From: Lentisphaeria bacterium UBA4640
Lineage (GTDB): Bacteria; Verrucomicrobiota; Lentisphaeria; Victivallales; UBA1829
Direction of reading: 5' to 3'
Length of the DNA stretch: 64,000 nucleotides
NCBI GenBank assembly: GCA_002405835.1
Contig: DHMO01000012.1
Span: forward strand, 10,980 to 74,979
This document shows, piece by piece, positions 8,947-17,830 of the stretch. How positions within the stretch are numbered: the stretch's first letter is position 1; each line of letters begins with the position of its first letter. Both the position numbers and the translations under genes were made by a program. Below the pieces are notes generated by a model. It was given only the letters and a program-made list of their open reading frames with translations. It did no database searches and had not been told where the DNA came from.

Positions 8947-8992
8947 TTCATACTATTCTGTTATTGTGCGGAGAAAACGGAAGTGTTATATT
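8931..8992 (+). promoter_or_regulatory. promoter and paired AraC operators of the 9029 gene
   Basis: Direct repeats TACTATTCTCCCAT (8931-8944) and TACTATTCTG (8951-8960) start 20 bp apart. TTGTGC (8964-8969) follows 13 bp after the second repeat begins, then a 17-bp spacer and TATATT (8987-8992). The poor -35 box fits dependence on an activator. Confidence 0.65.
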
Positions 8993-9028
8993 AAAAACCG
9001 GGTTCCACAATAACAAAAAGGAAAAATC

Positions 9029-12000
9029 ATGAAAAAAATCGCACTGATGGCGCTGATGTTTGTTTCAGCGTGTCTCGCCGGGGCCGGAGAGCTCCGGAAT
9101 CTGCTTGCGAATCCGGATTTTTCATCCGGAATGGCACACTGGGAAGTGGAGGGGAAGATCGGAACGGTCACCCCGAAGAACGGCGGAGTTGAGCTGAATG
9201 TACAGAAGAGCCGCAATTCCGGTCTGCTGAAACTCCAGCAGGCTCTGCGGAATCTGAAAGTCGGTGAAACGTACCGTCTTTACTTCACGGTCAACTGCGA
9301 AAAGCCGCAGACCCGTCCGGTCGTGATCTCCTACCGGATGCGCAGAAAACCGAAAAACCTCGGTTTCATCAAATGGGTTCCGCTGCGTCAGGGGGAACAG
9401 AAACTTTTTGTTGAAATCGTCCCCGGACTGGAGAGCGACAATCCGGAAGATCCGCCCGTGCTTTCGTTCTACATCGGCGAACTGGACGGCAAGGTCACGC
9501 TCTCCGAAATGGTGCTGTTCAATTTGAACGACATCAAGCCGGTTCAGCCGCCGTTTTCCGCGAAGTGGACGGTTTTCGGGCTTGTCGATCCCGCGGTCAA
9601 GGCGTTTGATGCAATTCCCGCCGAACTGCCGGGAATCAAGGAGAAAACGGTGAAGCCGGTTGCGGTGAACGCGCCGTCCTCGCTCAAAGAGAGCAAAATC
9701 AATCTCCGTCTGGAAGCCGGAGCCACGCGCAAGCGTCACTCAGATCCCGCGATGCTCTACAATGAGTTCGAATCCCCCGTCGATGCACAGATCCCTGTCG
9801 GATTCGGGGCGGACTGGTATATGGAGATTCACCTCAACGGCAAGCTGGTTTATTCGACGCTGGCGGAAGGCAATCAGAAGTCTCCTGTTTCCGCATCCAA
9901 TCATCTCGTTTTTCTTCCGGTGAAGAAGGGAAAGAACCTGCTGGCGGTCAAGGTCCTTGCCGGTTCCGAAGGCTGGAAACTCTTCTGGGGGCCGGTCCAG
10001 CCGCCTCCGGCTCCGCAGCGTTTCACGGAAAAAGAGGGATATTATCCGATTGATACCGCAAAACTCGCGGTGAAAAAAGGAAGCGCGCTTGACCTTTCAT
10101 CCATCATTGACGCTCCCGCGGGCAAATACGGACGTGCCGTTCTGACTCCGGAGGGACATATCGCTTTCGAGAAGAATTCCGCGCCGCAGCGCTTCTTCGG
10201 ATTCTCCAGCGATGTGGATGAGAAAGTCTGGAAGACTTCCAGCGACCGCGATTTCCCGTCCCTCGCCGCCGAGTACGCCCGTGCCGTCCGCGCGCAAGGT
10301 TACAATCTGTTCCGCATGCACGGATTCGACGAGTGGGTCATGACGGGTTCCCGCGAGGATCAGAAACCGCTTCCGCGTTATCTGGACCGCTGGGACCGTC
10401 TGGTTTATGAGATGAAGCAGCAGGGAATTTATCTCCAGTTCAATATTTTCGCTTTTGCGCTTTACGCTCCCTCGCAGGACCGTTTTCTGACGACGGAAAA
10501 ACGGAACATGAACAAGATTCTTTTTCTGCTCGGCGAGCCGAAAATCCGCGCCCGTTTCGCGGAAGTCAGCCGGAAGATCCTCAACCATGTGAATCCCTAC
10601 ACCAAACTTGCGTGGAAGGACGACCCCGTTTTCATTGCAATGGAATACTACAATGAGCTCGGACTTGCGATTGAGCTGACCCGCAAAATGGAAAATGCGT
10701 ATCCGGCGGAATACCGTTTCCTCAAGGAAAAATGGCGCGGCTTCCTCCAGAAAAAATATGCAGCGCTCCCGAAAGAGAAGAATCCGCACTCCGCCGCGAC
10801 AATGGCGAATCCGCCGCTTCCGGTCTTCTGGGACCGCTCGCAGCTGCGCGTGGATTACGACGAATTCTGGTACGAATGCATGAAGAACGCCTACCGTTTC
10901 TGCGATCAGGTCATGAAGGATTGCGGCTACAAAGGTCTGACGCTCCAGTGCCCGATGCCCGCGCTCCGCTGCGCCGCGGTGTCATGGGAGAGTGTGCAGA
11001 TCGTCGACGGTCACGGCTACCATTGTCATCCGGACGGCGGGGAGCAGCCGGGCGCAAGCGTGAGCCAGGTGAGTTCGATCGCGGAGGCTGCAAACGTCTT
11101 CCGCCGCCGTTTCGGACAGCACATCTACGGACGTCCGTTCTTTTTCAACGAGCACAACTACTGTTTCCGGAATCCGTTCCAGTACGAAAAGCCGGTTGCG
11201 CTTGACGCCTATGCCGCGCTGAACGACTGGGATTCGCTGGCGATCCATGCGGGAGCCGTCGCATTGACGAACGACAAGCGCGCAAGTTCGTTTGAGGTCG
11301 CGAACAACCCGGTTCTGCGCGCCGGAGAGTTCCTCTCCTCGCTCTTCTTCCTGCGCCGCGACGTTGCGCCGGCAAAACACAATGTCGCCGTTGCGCTGAG
11401 CAGGAATTATGTGTTCCGTCCGGGCAACAGCGCGAATGCGCTTGCGCCGACGCAGAGCCGTATCACTCTGCTGACGAAAGCCGCATCGCTTTTCACCGAT
11501 CTTCCGCGTTACGACCGCGTTCCGCAGCCGGGCAGACCGGATATGACGATCACCCCTGCCGGAAGCGGAGAAATCGTCTGGCACGGCTGGTACGCCGCCG
11601 CGAAGGAGACCGCCGCCAGCGATTCCTCGCTCGAAGCTCTGGTCAAAACCATGCGTTCGCGCGGAATTCTTCCCAAAGACAACATCACCGATCTTGCGAA
11701 GCAGATTTATCAGAGCGAAACGGGCGAGATCACCATGTTCGCCAAAGAGAAGAAAATGACGGTTGTCACGCCGAAGAGCGAAGCAGTCGCCCTGACTGCC
11801 GGAAAAACGGAAAAACTCAATACGCTTGACGTCAAAAAGAACAGCGTCAATTCGCTGATCGGTCTTGCATCCGTCGACAACAAGGCTCTGACGGAATCGG
11901 AGCGCATGGTTCTGGTTCTTTCCACGCGGGTGGCGAACACGAATATGCAGCACGACCCGAGCGGCGTTCATCTGCGCGTTATCGGCACGCTTCCGATTCT

Positions 12001-12193
12001 CTATCAGTGCGGCGAGTATGAGATTGAGATCAGACGCGCGGAAAGCCTGCGCTGCTATGCGCTTGATCTGATCGGAGAGCGCAAGGAGGAAATCCCGCTT
12101 GTCCGGACCGCCGGCGGCTGGAAGTTCGCGCTTGACATGGCGAAACTGAAGCACGGTCCGACTCCGTTCTTTGAAATCGTCGCTGAAAAGTAA
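9029..12193 (+). CDS. large secreted clan-A glycoside hydrolase (family unassigned)
   Basis: A 1054-aa protein with signal peptide MKKIALMALMFVSACLAGAG. The N-terminal 330 residues look like carbohydrate-binding beta-sandwiches (LLANPDFSSGMAHWEVEG, and a GH2-like strand set around YMEIHLNGKLVYS). A TIM barrel runs from about 380 to 740: NLFRMHGFDEWV, the candidate acid/base Glu in MEYYNELG (about 541) and the candidate nucleophile Glu in FFFNEHNY (about 704). The Asn-Glu pair is typical of clan GH-A, but the family cannot be fixed by eye. The C-terminal 250 residues are beta-rich. Its promoter carries the AraC operator, so its substrate is probably an alpha-galactose-containing polymer. Confidence 0.75.
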   Translation: MKKIALMALMFVSACLAGAGELRNLLANPDFSSGMAHWEVEGKIGTVTPKNGGVELNVQKSRNSGLLKLQQALRNLKVGETYRLYFTVNCEKPQTRPVVISYRMRRKPKNLGFIKWVPLRQGEQKLFVEIVPGLESDNPEDPPVLSFYIGELDGKVTLSEMVLFNLNDIKPVQPPFSAKWTVFGLVDPAVKAFDAIPAELPGIKEKTVKPVAVNAPSSLKESKINLRLEAGATRKRHSDPAMLYNEFESPVDAQIPVGFGADWYMEIHLNGKLVYSTLAEGNQKSPVSASNHLVFLPVKKGKNLLAVKVLAGSEGWKLFWGPVQPPPAPQRFTEKEGYYPIDTAKLAVKKGSALDLSSIIDAPAGKYGRAVLTPEGHIAFEKNSAPQRFFGFSSDVDEKVWKTSSDRDFPSLAAEYARAVRAQGYNLFRMHGFDEWVMTGSREDQKPLPRYLDRWDRLVYEMKQQGIYLQFNIFAFALYAPSQDRFLTTEKRNMNKILFLLGEPKIRARFAEVSRKILNHVNPYTKLAWKDDPVFIAMEYYNELGLAIELTRKMENAYPAEYRFLKEKWRGFLQKKYAALPKEKNPHSAATMANPPLPVFWDRSQLRVDYDEFWYECMKNAYRFCDQVMKDCGYKGLTLQCPMPALRCAAVSWESVQIVDGHGYHCHPDGGEQPGASVSQVSSIAEAANVFRRRFGQHIYGRPFFFNEHNYCFRNPFQYEKPVALDAYAALNDWDSLAIHAGAVALTNDKRASSFEVANNPVLRAGEFLSSLFFLRRDVAPAKHNVAVALSRNYVFRPGNSANALAPTQSRITLLTKAASLFTDLPRYDRVPQPGRPDMTITPAGSGEIVWHGWYAAAKETAASDSSLEALVKTMRSRGILPKDNITDLAKQIYQSETGEITMFAKEKKMTVVTPKSEAVALTAGKTEKLNTLDVKKNSVNSLIGLASVDNKALTESERMVLVLSTRVANTNMQHDPSGVHLRVIGTLPILYQCGEYEIEIRRAESLRCYALDLIGERKEEIPLVRTAGGWKFALDMAKLKHGPTPFFEIVAEK

Positions 12194-12201
12194 AGCGTGT
12201 T

Positions 12202-12993
12202 TTATTTCCCCCGCAGTTTTGCGGGGGAGCTCCCGGTGATGCGGCGGATGGTGCGGGCGAAATACTCCGGAGAGGAAAAGCCGCTCGCACGTGCGGTCTC
12301 CTCGATGCTCCTGTGCGGATCTTTGAGCAGATGCAGCGCATGATTCACCCGGCAGGCGATGAGATGTTCAATGACCGAATGCCCGTAGCTCGCGGAAAAT
12401 GCGCGGGAAAGGGTGACGCGGTGGAGACCGAGAAGCTCCGCGATGCGGTCGACATTGAGTTCCGGATTGGTGAAGTTCCGCTCAATCACCGCTTTGACCC
12501 GCTCCGCTGTCGACCCCTCCGGTTTCGGGACGGGGGAGGCGATGCGCGTCAGAATTTCAAACGCCGCCGCAAGGACGCGCATTCGCGCAGCGTTGTCGGC
12601 GGATTCAATTTCCAGTTCGATTCGCGCGAAAAGCTCCTCCGGACACTCTCCCGCGGCATTCAGTCCCGGGAGAATGTGGAGTCCGTCAAAGAGCGCCTTG
12701 GTCCCGGGACCCTCCAGCGAGAGCCAACGGTAATGGAAGAGCGGATCGCCGGGGATGTAATCGTGCCGTGCTCCGGGCGGATAGTACCAGACCTGTCCCG
12801 GAAGAAGCGTGTGCTTTCTGTTCTCCAGCATGAAGATTCCCTTGCCCTCCAGGCACCAGAAGATTTCCCCGAAATCCGCAGTTTTTATCCCCTCGCGGTT
12901 GCCTGGAAGAACGCGGAAGTGTCCGGCCGACCGGACGAAAAACGCGGTCTTTCCGCGAATGACCGCGAACTTGTAATCCTTGAATTCCCGCAT
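12202..12993 (-). CDS. AraC-family regulator next to GH2 gene
   Basis: The start at 12993 (MREFKDYKF, 263 aa) is chosen. A further in-frame ATG at 13053 lies inside the promoter, next to TATATT, with no ribosome site. There is an N-terminal cupin with a metal/sugar-type core (WCLEGKGIFMLENR, WYYPPGARHDY) and a C-terminal pair of helix-turn-helix units (VDRIAELLGLHRVTLSRAFS, IEETARASGFSSPEYFARTIRR). It is divergent from the GH2 gene, and their -10 boxes overlap. Activation of that gene in response to a released sugar is likely. Confidence 0.88.
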   Translation of the reverse strand: MREFKDYKFAVIRGKTAFFVRSAGHFRVLPGNREGIKTADFGEIFWCLEGKGIFMLENRKHTLLPGQVWYYPPGARHDYIPGDPLFHYRWLSLEGPGTKALFDGLHILPGLNAAGECPEELFARIELEIESADNAARMRVLAAAFEILTRIASPVPKPEGSTAERVKAVIERNFTNPELNVDRIAELLGLHRVTLSRAFSASYGHSVIEHLIACRVNHALHLLKDPHRSIEETARASGFSSPEYFARTIRRITGSSPAKLRGK

Positions 12994-13041
12994 AGTTTCA
13001 AAAACGCCTTTCCGATGTTGCAAAAGTGCAGATTTTCTCTG

Positions 13042-13084
13042 TTGAATATTCATAAAATATACGTTATAGTCTTACAAAAAGCAA
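13042..13084. promoter_or_regulatory. overlapping divergent promoters (AraC / GH2)
   Basis: Plus strand: TTGAAT (13042-13047), 17 bp, TATAGT (13065-13070) for the GH2 gene. Minus strand: TTGCTT (13079-13084), 17 bp, TATATT (13056-13061) for the AraC gene. The two promoters interlock, so use of one should exclude the other. Confidence 0.55.
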
Positions 13085-13101
13085 ACAGGGAGGATTTTTT
13101 T

Positions 13102-14751
13102 ATGAGAACAGAGCAATCTTTGAACGGAATCTGGGATTTTGAATTTTCTGTGAAGGCTCCGGAACAAATCAATCTTGCGGAGCTCGCGTTTGCGGAACGC
13201 ATCTCGGTTCCCGGGTGTTTCGATGCATTGGCAAAATATGCCGGAAAGCGCGGGACGGGCATTTACCGCCGTTTCGTTGAATGCGGGGGAACGGTTCGTC
13301 TGAACTTGGAAGCGGTCGGTCTGCGTGCGGAGGTTTACTGGGACCGGAAGAAAATCGGGCGCACGGATTTGCCGTATTCTCCGTATACTCCCGTTTTTGA
13401 TGCGGGAGCGCAGGGGCGGCACGAACTGGTGATTGTGACCGACAACCGTCAGGATTCGGGAACGGCTTCGCTTTTCCATGCGTATTATGATTTTTATGCA
13501 TACGGCGGAATTTACCGCAATGTATCGCTGACCGAACTTCCCGCGTGCCGGATTGACCGTGCGGAGTTTATCCCGGAGGATCTGGAGGCGGGAACGGTCC
13601 GGATTCGTCTTGCGCTCGGCGGAGAGATTCCGGAGCAGATGACTGCGGAGGTCCGGTTCGATACTTCTGCTGAGGCGGAGAAGATTACGGTTCATTCGGG
13701 TGCGGCGGAAACGGTCTGCCGCGTTCCCGGGTTCAAACTCTGGTCGCCGGAGTCGCCGGAACTGCACACCGCACGTATTGTCATTCCCGGAGATACTGTT
13801 ACGGTTGAGTTCGGAATGCGCAAAATTGAATGCCGAGACGGAGGTTTCCTTTTGAACGGGAAGCCGCTGAAGCTGATCGGCTGGAACCGTCATGAGAGTC
13901 ATCCGGAATTCGGCGCGGCGGTTCCGGAGTTCCTCACCTGTTCCGATCTCCGCATGATAAAAGAGCAGGGCTGCAACTTCATCCGCGGCTGTCACTACAA
14001 ACAGAGCGAAGCGATGCTGCGTCTGTGCGACCGCATGGGGCTGCTCGTCTGGGAGGAGTCGCTGGGCTGGGGCAACCGTCCGGAACAGCTTGCCGACCCC
14101 GAATTTCGCCGGCTCCAGCGGGAGCAGACGGTTGCGATGGTGCGGAGCAGCATCAATCATCCGAGCGTGATTCTCTGGGGCTTCCTGAACGAGTGCGCGA
14201 GCGAAACGCAGGAGGCGCGCGGCTGCATTGCGGAACTGGCGGAGGCGATTCGAGCGGAAGATGCATCGCGTCCTGTGACGTTTGCCTCGAACCGCGGAAT
14301 CAAGGATATCTGCCTTGATCTGGTCGACGTCATTGCATTCAACACCTATCCCGGCTGGTACGATCACACCGAGATTGAAAGCTACGGAATCGACCGTGTG
14401 GTTCCCGCTCTGGAAACGCTTGCGGAGTTTGCAAGCCGTCCGGAGTATCGCGATAAGCCTTTGATTATCAGTGAGATCGGTGCGGCCGCAATCATCGGCG
14501 ATCATTCCGGACTTCCGTGGTCGGAAGAGTATCAGGCGGAACTTCTCGGTGCGGCGCTCAACTTCACCTTGACGAATCCGCGGTGCGGCGGCATTGCGAT
14601 GTGGCAGTTCTGCAACGCCCGCACCTACACCGCAAATTCGTGCGTGCTGACGCGTCCGCGCGGTTTCAACAACAAGGGCGCGGTGGATGAATACCGCCGT
14701 TCGAAGCTCGCGTGGCACCGGATCCGGCAGATGCTTACGGATGCGCGCTGA
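13102..14751 (+). CDS. GH2 glycosidase (beta-glucuronidase/beta-galactosidase type)
   Basis: Start at 13102 (MRTEQSLNGIWDFEF) with AGGGAGG 8 bp ahead; the open frame extends further upstream but crosses the promoter. 549 aa, no signal peptide. The order is the GH2 sugar-binding domain (about 1-170), the immunoglobulin-like domain (170-245) and the TIM barrel (245-549). GKPLKLIGWNRHESHPEFG is the GH2 barrel entry, FLNECAS (about 363) carries the acid/base Glu and IISEIGA (about 456) the nucleophile Glu. It is shorter than LacZ and close in size to beta-glucuronidases. Its 3' end overlaps the convergent peroxiredoxin gene by 17 bp. Confidence 0.9.
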   Translation: MRTEQSLNGIWDFEFSVKAPEQINLAELAFAERISVPGCFDALAKYAGKRGTGIYRRFVECGGTVRLNLEAVGLRAEVYWDRKKIGRTDLPYSPYTPVFDAGAQGRHELVIVTDNRQDSGTASLFHAYYDFYAYGGIYRNVSLTELPACRIDRAEFIPEDLEAGTVRIRLALGGEIPEQMTAEVRFDTSAEAEKITVHSGAAETVCRVPGFKLWSPESPELHTARIVIPGDTVTVEFGMRKIECRDGGFLLNGKPLKLIGWNRHESHPEFGAAVPEFLTCSDLRMIKEQGCNFIRGCHYKQSEAMLRLCDRMGLLVWEESLGWGNRPEQLADPEFRRLQREQTVAMVRSSINHPSVILWGFLNECASETQEARGCIAELAEAIRAEDASRPVTFASNRGIKDICLDLVDVIAFNTYPGWYDHTEIESYGIDRVVPALETLAEFASRPEYRDKPLIISEIGAAAIIGDHSGLPWSEEYQAELLGAALNFTLTNPRCGGIAMWQFCNARTYTANSCVLTRPRGFNNKGAVDEYRRSKLAWHRIRQMLTDAR

Positions 14752-15334
14752 ACGTTTCTCCGAGATATTCGGCGACGCCTTCCGCGGAAGGTTTCATTCC
14801 CTTTCCGCCCTTGTGCCAGTTTGCGGGGCAGACTTCGCCGTGTTCTTCGAAGAACTGGAGCGCATCCAGAATCCGCAGCGCTTCATCGACACTGCGTCCG
14901 AGCGGCAGGTCGTTGACGAGTTCGTGGCGTACAACGCCCTGCCGGTCAATGAGGAAAAGTCCGCGCAGGGCGACGGCTCCGTTGAGGAGAACTCCGTAGT
15001 CGCGCGAAATGCTTTTTGTTGTATCCGCGACCATCGGGAAGCGGACGCAGCCGATGCCCCCTTTGTTCGGCGGAACGGATTTCCAGGCGAAATGCGTGTA
15101 CTCGGTGTCCGTTGAGACGCTGACGAGTTCGCATCCGCGCCGTTTGAAATCCTCGTATTTTTCATCGAATGCGAGGATTTCCGACGGGCAGACGAATGAG
15201 AAGTCCATCGGGTAGAAGAAGAGAACAACGTATTTGCCCTTCAGACTTGAGAGTTTGAATTCACAGAATGAATTGTCTCCCATGACGGCGTTTGCGGTGA
15301 AATCCGGTGCGGTTCTTGTGACGAGTGCAGACAT
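14735..15334 (-). CDS. typical 2-Cys peroxiredoxin (AhpC/Tsa type)
   Basis: A 199-aa protein reducing hydrogen peroxide and alkyl hydroperoxides. The peroxidatic Cys49 lies in FVCPSE after YPMDFSF, and the resolving Cys169 in EVCPANW, the arrangement of AhpC/Prx1 enzymes. The thioredoxin fold is full length, with the AhpC C-terminal tail present. A strong AAGGGGGG site precedes the start. No AhpF or rubrerythrin partner is next to it. The upstream gene on the same strand is an AraC regulator 139 bp away, and there is no sign that they are linked. Confidence 0.95.
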   Translation of the reverse strand: MSALVTRTAPDFTANAVMGDNSFCEFKLSSLKGKYVVLFFYPMDFSFVCPSEILAFDEKYEDFKRRGCELVSVSTDTEYTHFAWKSVPPNKGGIGCVRFPMVADTTKSISRDYGVLLNGAVALRGLFLIDRQGVVRHELVNDLPLGRSVDEALRILDALQFFEEHGEVCPANWHKGGKGMKPSAEGVAEYLGETFSAHP

Positions 15335-15473
15335 GATGAAATCCCCCCTTGTTTGATTTGGAAACGGCTCGTTTCCTTTTTTACCATAAGCCGTGAAACG
15401 GCGGTTTTCAAATGCGGAAAACGGAAGCTGCGTTTATCCGTGCGCCGTTCTGAAATGAAAAAACAGGGAAAAT

Positions 15474-16304
15474 TTATTCTTTGCTGAACGTTTTCCGGTA
15501 TTCGAGCGGAGTCTTGTCAAATTTTTCTTTGAACTGGCGGTGAAAATTCGGGAGTGTGGCGAATCCGCATTCGCGCGCGAGCTGGGCGACCGGAAGACCG
15601 GTTGTGCGCAGGAGGGCGGAGGCATAATTCAGGCGGGCTTCGAGCTGAAGCTCCTTGAACGAGCATCCCGTTTCTTCGCGGACCACATGCGCGGTGCGGT
15701 CCGGACTCAGATTCAGATGCCGGGCGAGACTGACGAGTCCGCCTCCGTGTGTCCCGATATTCTGATGAATGAGACGGCGGATGAGATCCGCGCGGGAGAG
15801 ATCGCTTTCGGTGTATGCAGAGTCGCGCATTTCCGCATGCCATTCGCGGAGCCGTGCGGCGAGCTGGGCGAGCGCTTCCAGAACCAGACGTATTTCCGCT
15901 TCATCCGTCGGAGCGAGTCCGCGCACGAGTTCGGGATTGTTGAGCTGGGGTGCACGGTAAACCGGCAGGTCGCCGGGCAGGACGGCGGGCGCGCGGCGGA
16001 GCCCCGCATTGAGAATGCAGAGCAGACGGTTCCCGTCCATGACCGGCTGAATCCATTCGAGAATTCCAGCACGGCAGATTTTGAGTGCGCCGGTGCGGTA
16101 TTTCCAGCGTTCCGGAATGAAATCGAGACAATCGAAATTGTAGCATTTTTCGACCGTGTCGCGTTTCGCAAGACAGCAGTTCGGTTTTGTGTGGACTTTC
16201 CGGCGGACCGCGAGGTTCAGCAGCGGATCCTGAATGTACGCGACGACGTCGGTTTTCGTGAAATGTTCAAATGCGGCAATCGCGCGGTCCGGTATCTTCA
16301 ACAT
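15474..16304 (-). CDS. AraC-family regulator with PocR-like cysteine-containing sensor
   Basis: The start at 16304 (MLKIPDRAIAAFEHF, 276 aa) has AGGAG 8 bp ahead; the ATG 33 bp upstream lacks one. Residues 1-165 resemble the PocR ligand-binding domain (a PAS-related sensor). They contain a Cys cluster, CC-x8-C-x4-C, around KPNCCLAKRDTVEKCYNFDC. Residues of about 180-275 form the AraC helix-turn-helix pair (LARHLNLSPDRTAHVVREETG, VAQLARECGFATLPNFHRQFKEK). It is divergent from the FAD oxidoreductase gene, which it probably controls. Whether the Cys set binds a metal or cluster is unknown. Confidence 0.8.
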   Translation of the reverse strand: MLKIPDRAIAAFEHFTKTDVVAYIQDPLLNLAVRRKVHTKPNCCLAKRDTVEKCYNFDCLDFIPERWKYRTGALKICRAGILEWIQPVMDGNRLLCILNAGLRRAPAVLPGDLPVYRAPQLNNPELVRGLAPTDEAEIRLVLEALAQLAARLREWHAEMRDSAYTESDLSRADLIRRLIHQNIGTHGGGLVSLARHLNLSPDRTAHVVREETGCSFKELQLEARLNYASALLRTTGLPVAQLARECGFATLPNFHRQFKEKFDKTPLEYRKTFSKE

Positions 16305-16436
16305 GCTTCGCAACTCCTGTTTTACTGTAAAATACACGAAACAGCAGAAAAAGCAACTTTTTCAGCCGGAGAAAATATAGATTTTTTCAGAAAAATACAG
16401 TATAATGTTTAAAAAGCTCAAAAAGGAGGCTTTGCG

Positions 16437-17765
16437 ATGAAGACAATAGATTATCAGATTCATAAAGAGATTCCGGTTGTTGCGGAATGTGACGTTCTTG
16501 TTGTTGGCGGCGGTCCCGGCGGAACGGGTGCGGCGGTGATGGCGGCCGAGTGCGGCGCGAAAGTCGTTCTTGCGGAACAGCACGGCTGCATGGGCGGAAC
16601 CGCGACTTTCGCGGAAATCACCCCGATGATGCGCAACCATTATGCGGAAGACGGCGACATCACCCATGCGGAGACGATGGACCGTCCGGTTTATCCGCGC
16701 ATGATGAAGCAGATGCAGAGCTATCTCTCCGATTTCGATTTTTCGGAACCCGGGGCGAACTGGAGCAACCAGAAACTGGTTGTATCCAAGTCTCTGATCT
16801 CTCTCGCGATGGAAGACCTCTGTCTGGAAGCCGGCGTGAAACTCTTCTATCACTTCACACTCGTTGATGTGGTCCGCAAGGAACGCCGCATTGAATATGC
16901 AGTTTTCCGGACGCGCTCCGGCTATGCCGCGATTCAGGCGAAGACATTCGTTGATGCGAGCGGCAATGCCGATCTCGCCGCTTTCGCCGGCTGCGGATTC
17001 GAGTACGGCGACCGTGAACACGGACTCTGCCAGCCCATGACGCTCTGTTTCAAACTTTCCGGTGTCGACGTCAAGAGCATCAACTGGGAAGAGGTGCAGA
17101 AACTTTACAAAGAGGCGCGCGAGCGCGGTGAAATCGAGTGCAAGCGCAACGATGTTCTGCACATGCGTTACGATTTCGAGCCGGGCGTGGTGCACTTCAA
17201 CACAACGCGTGTTCTAGGCAAATCCGCAGTTGACGGACTTGAGTTTTCGGAAGCGGAAATCGAGGGACGCCGCCAGCTTCGCCAGTTCATCAAATGGATT
17301 CGCAAGGATGTTCCTGCGTTCAAGCATTCGCACCTGATGTCGATGGGAGCGGAGATCGGCGTCCGCGAAAGCCGCCGAGTCAAAGGCCGCGCGTATCTGA
17401 CGGAGGAGGATTTCAACAACCGCAGCAAGTTCCCGGATGCGATTGCGCGCTGCAACTACCCGATCGACATTCACAGTGTCAACGGCGGAAGCACGCGCAT
17501 GGTCTGGATGGGCTGCAACGAGTACTACGAGATTCCGTACGGCTGTATTGTTCCGGAGGATTGCGACAATCTTCTGATTGCGGGCCGTCCGATCTCCGTT
17601 TCGCACGAGCTTCATTCGAGTTCCCGCGTGATGCCTCCTGCGTGCAGTGTCGGTCAGGCGGCCGGCGCGGGCTGTGCGCTTGCGGTGAAACGCGGCTGTG
17701 ATCCCTCCGCGCTCGACGGCCGCGACGTCCGTTCTCTTCTGGTTGAGCACGGCGCCTGGCTCTGA
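16437..17765 (+). CDS. FAD-dependent oxidoreductase
   Basis: A 442-aa protein of the FAD_oxidored family, often found in sugar-degradation loci of this phylum. The N-terminal Rossmann motif is VLVVGGGPGGTGAAVMAAE (about 20-38), followed by AEQHGCMGGTATFA, where the family has its conserved Cys-Met-Gly-Gly. FVDASGNADLAAFAG and the C-terminal NLLIAGRPISVSHELHSSSRVMPP with GQAAGAG complete the FAD site. Substrate is unknown. AAAGGAGG precedes the start, and the gene is divergent from an AraC-PocR regulator. TACTGTA repeats in inverted orientation (around 16323 and 16387) may be that regulator's sites. Confidence 0.88.
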   Translation: MKTIDYQIHKEIPVVAECDVLVVGGGPGGTGAAVMAAECGAKVVLAEQHGCMGGTATFAEITPMMRNHYAEDGDITHAETMDRPVYPRMMKQMQSYLSDFDFSEPGANWSNQKLVVSKSLISLAMEDLCLEAGVKLFYHFTLVDVVRKERRIEYAVFRTRSGYAAIQAKTFVDASGNADLAAFAGCGFEYGDREHGLCQPMTLCFKLSGVDVKSINWEEVQKLYKEARERGEIECKRNDVLHMRYDFEPGVVHFNTTRVLGKSAVDGLEFSEAEIEGRRQLRQFIKWIRKDVPAFKHSHLMSMGAEIGVRESRRVKGRAYLTEEDFNNRSKFPDAIARCNYPIDIHSVNGGSTRMVWMGCNEYYEIPYGCIVPEDCDNLLIAGRPISVSHELHSSSRVMPPACSVGQAAGAGCALAVKRGCDPSALDGRDVRSLLVEHGAWL

Positions 17766-17785
17766 TTTTTCTCAAGCAGAATAAA

Positions 17786-17825
17786 AAACACCGCATCTTC
17801 TTTCAATCAGGAAGATGCGGTGTTT
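17786..17825. terminator. bidirectional terminator between FAD oxidoreductase and XRE gene
   Basis: A 15-bp perfect inverted repeat, AAACACCGCATCTTC and its complement, with a 10-nt loop. A run of T residues follows on the minus strand, and a shorter one on the plus strand. Confidence 0.75.
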
Positions 17826-17830
17826 GATTA

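Noticed and set aside
12313..13101. N-terminal extension of the GH2 protein
   Set aside because: The frame is open upstream of 13102 but runs antisense through the AraC gene and across both promoters; ATG 13102 has a strong ribosome site.
13072..14718. 548-codon minus-strand open frame opposite the GH2 gene
   Set aside because: Shadow frame; Arg/His-rich composition and no motif, while the plus strand encodes an intact GH2 enzyme.
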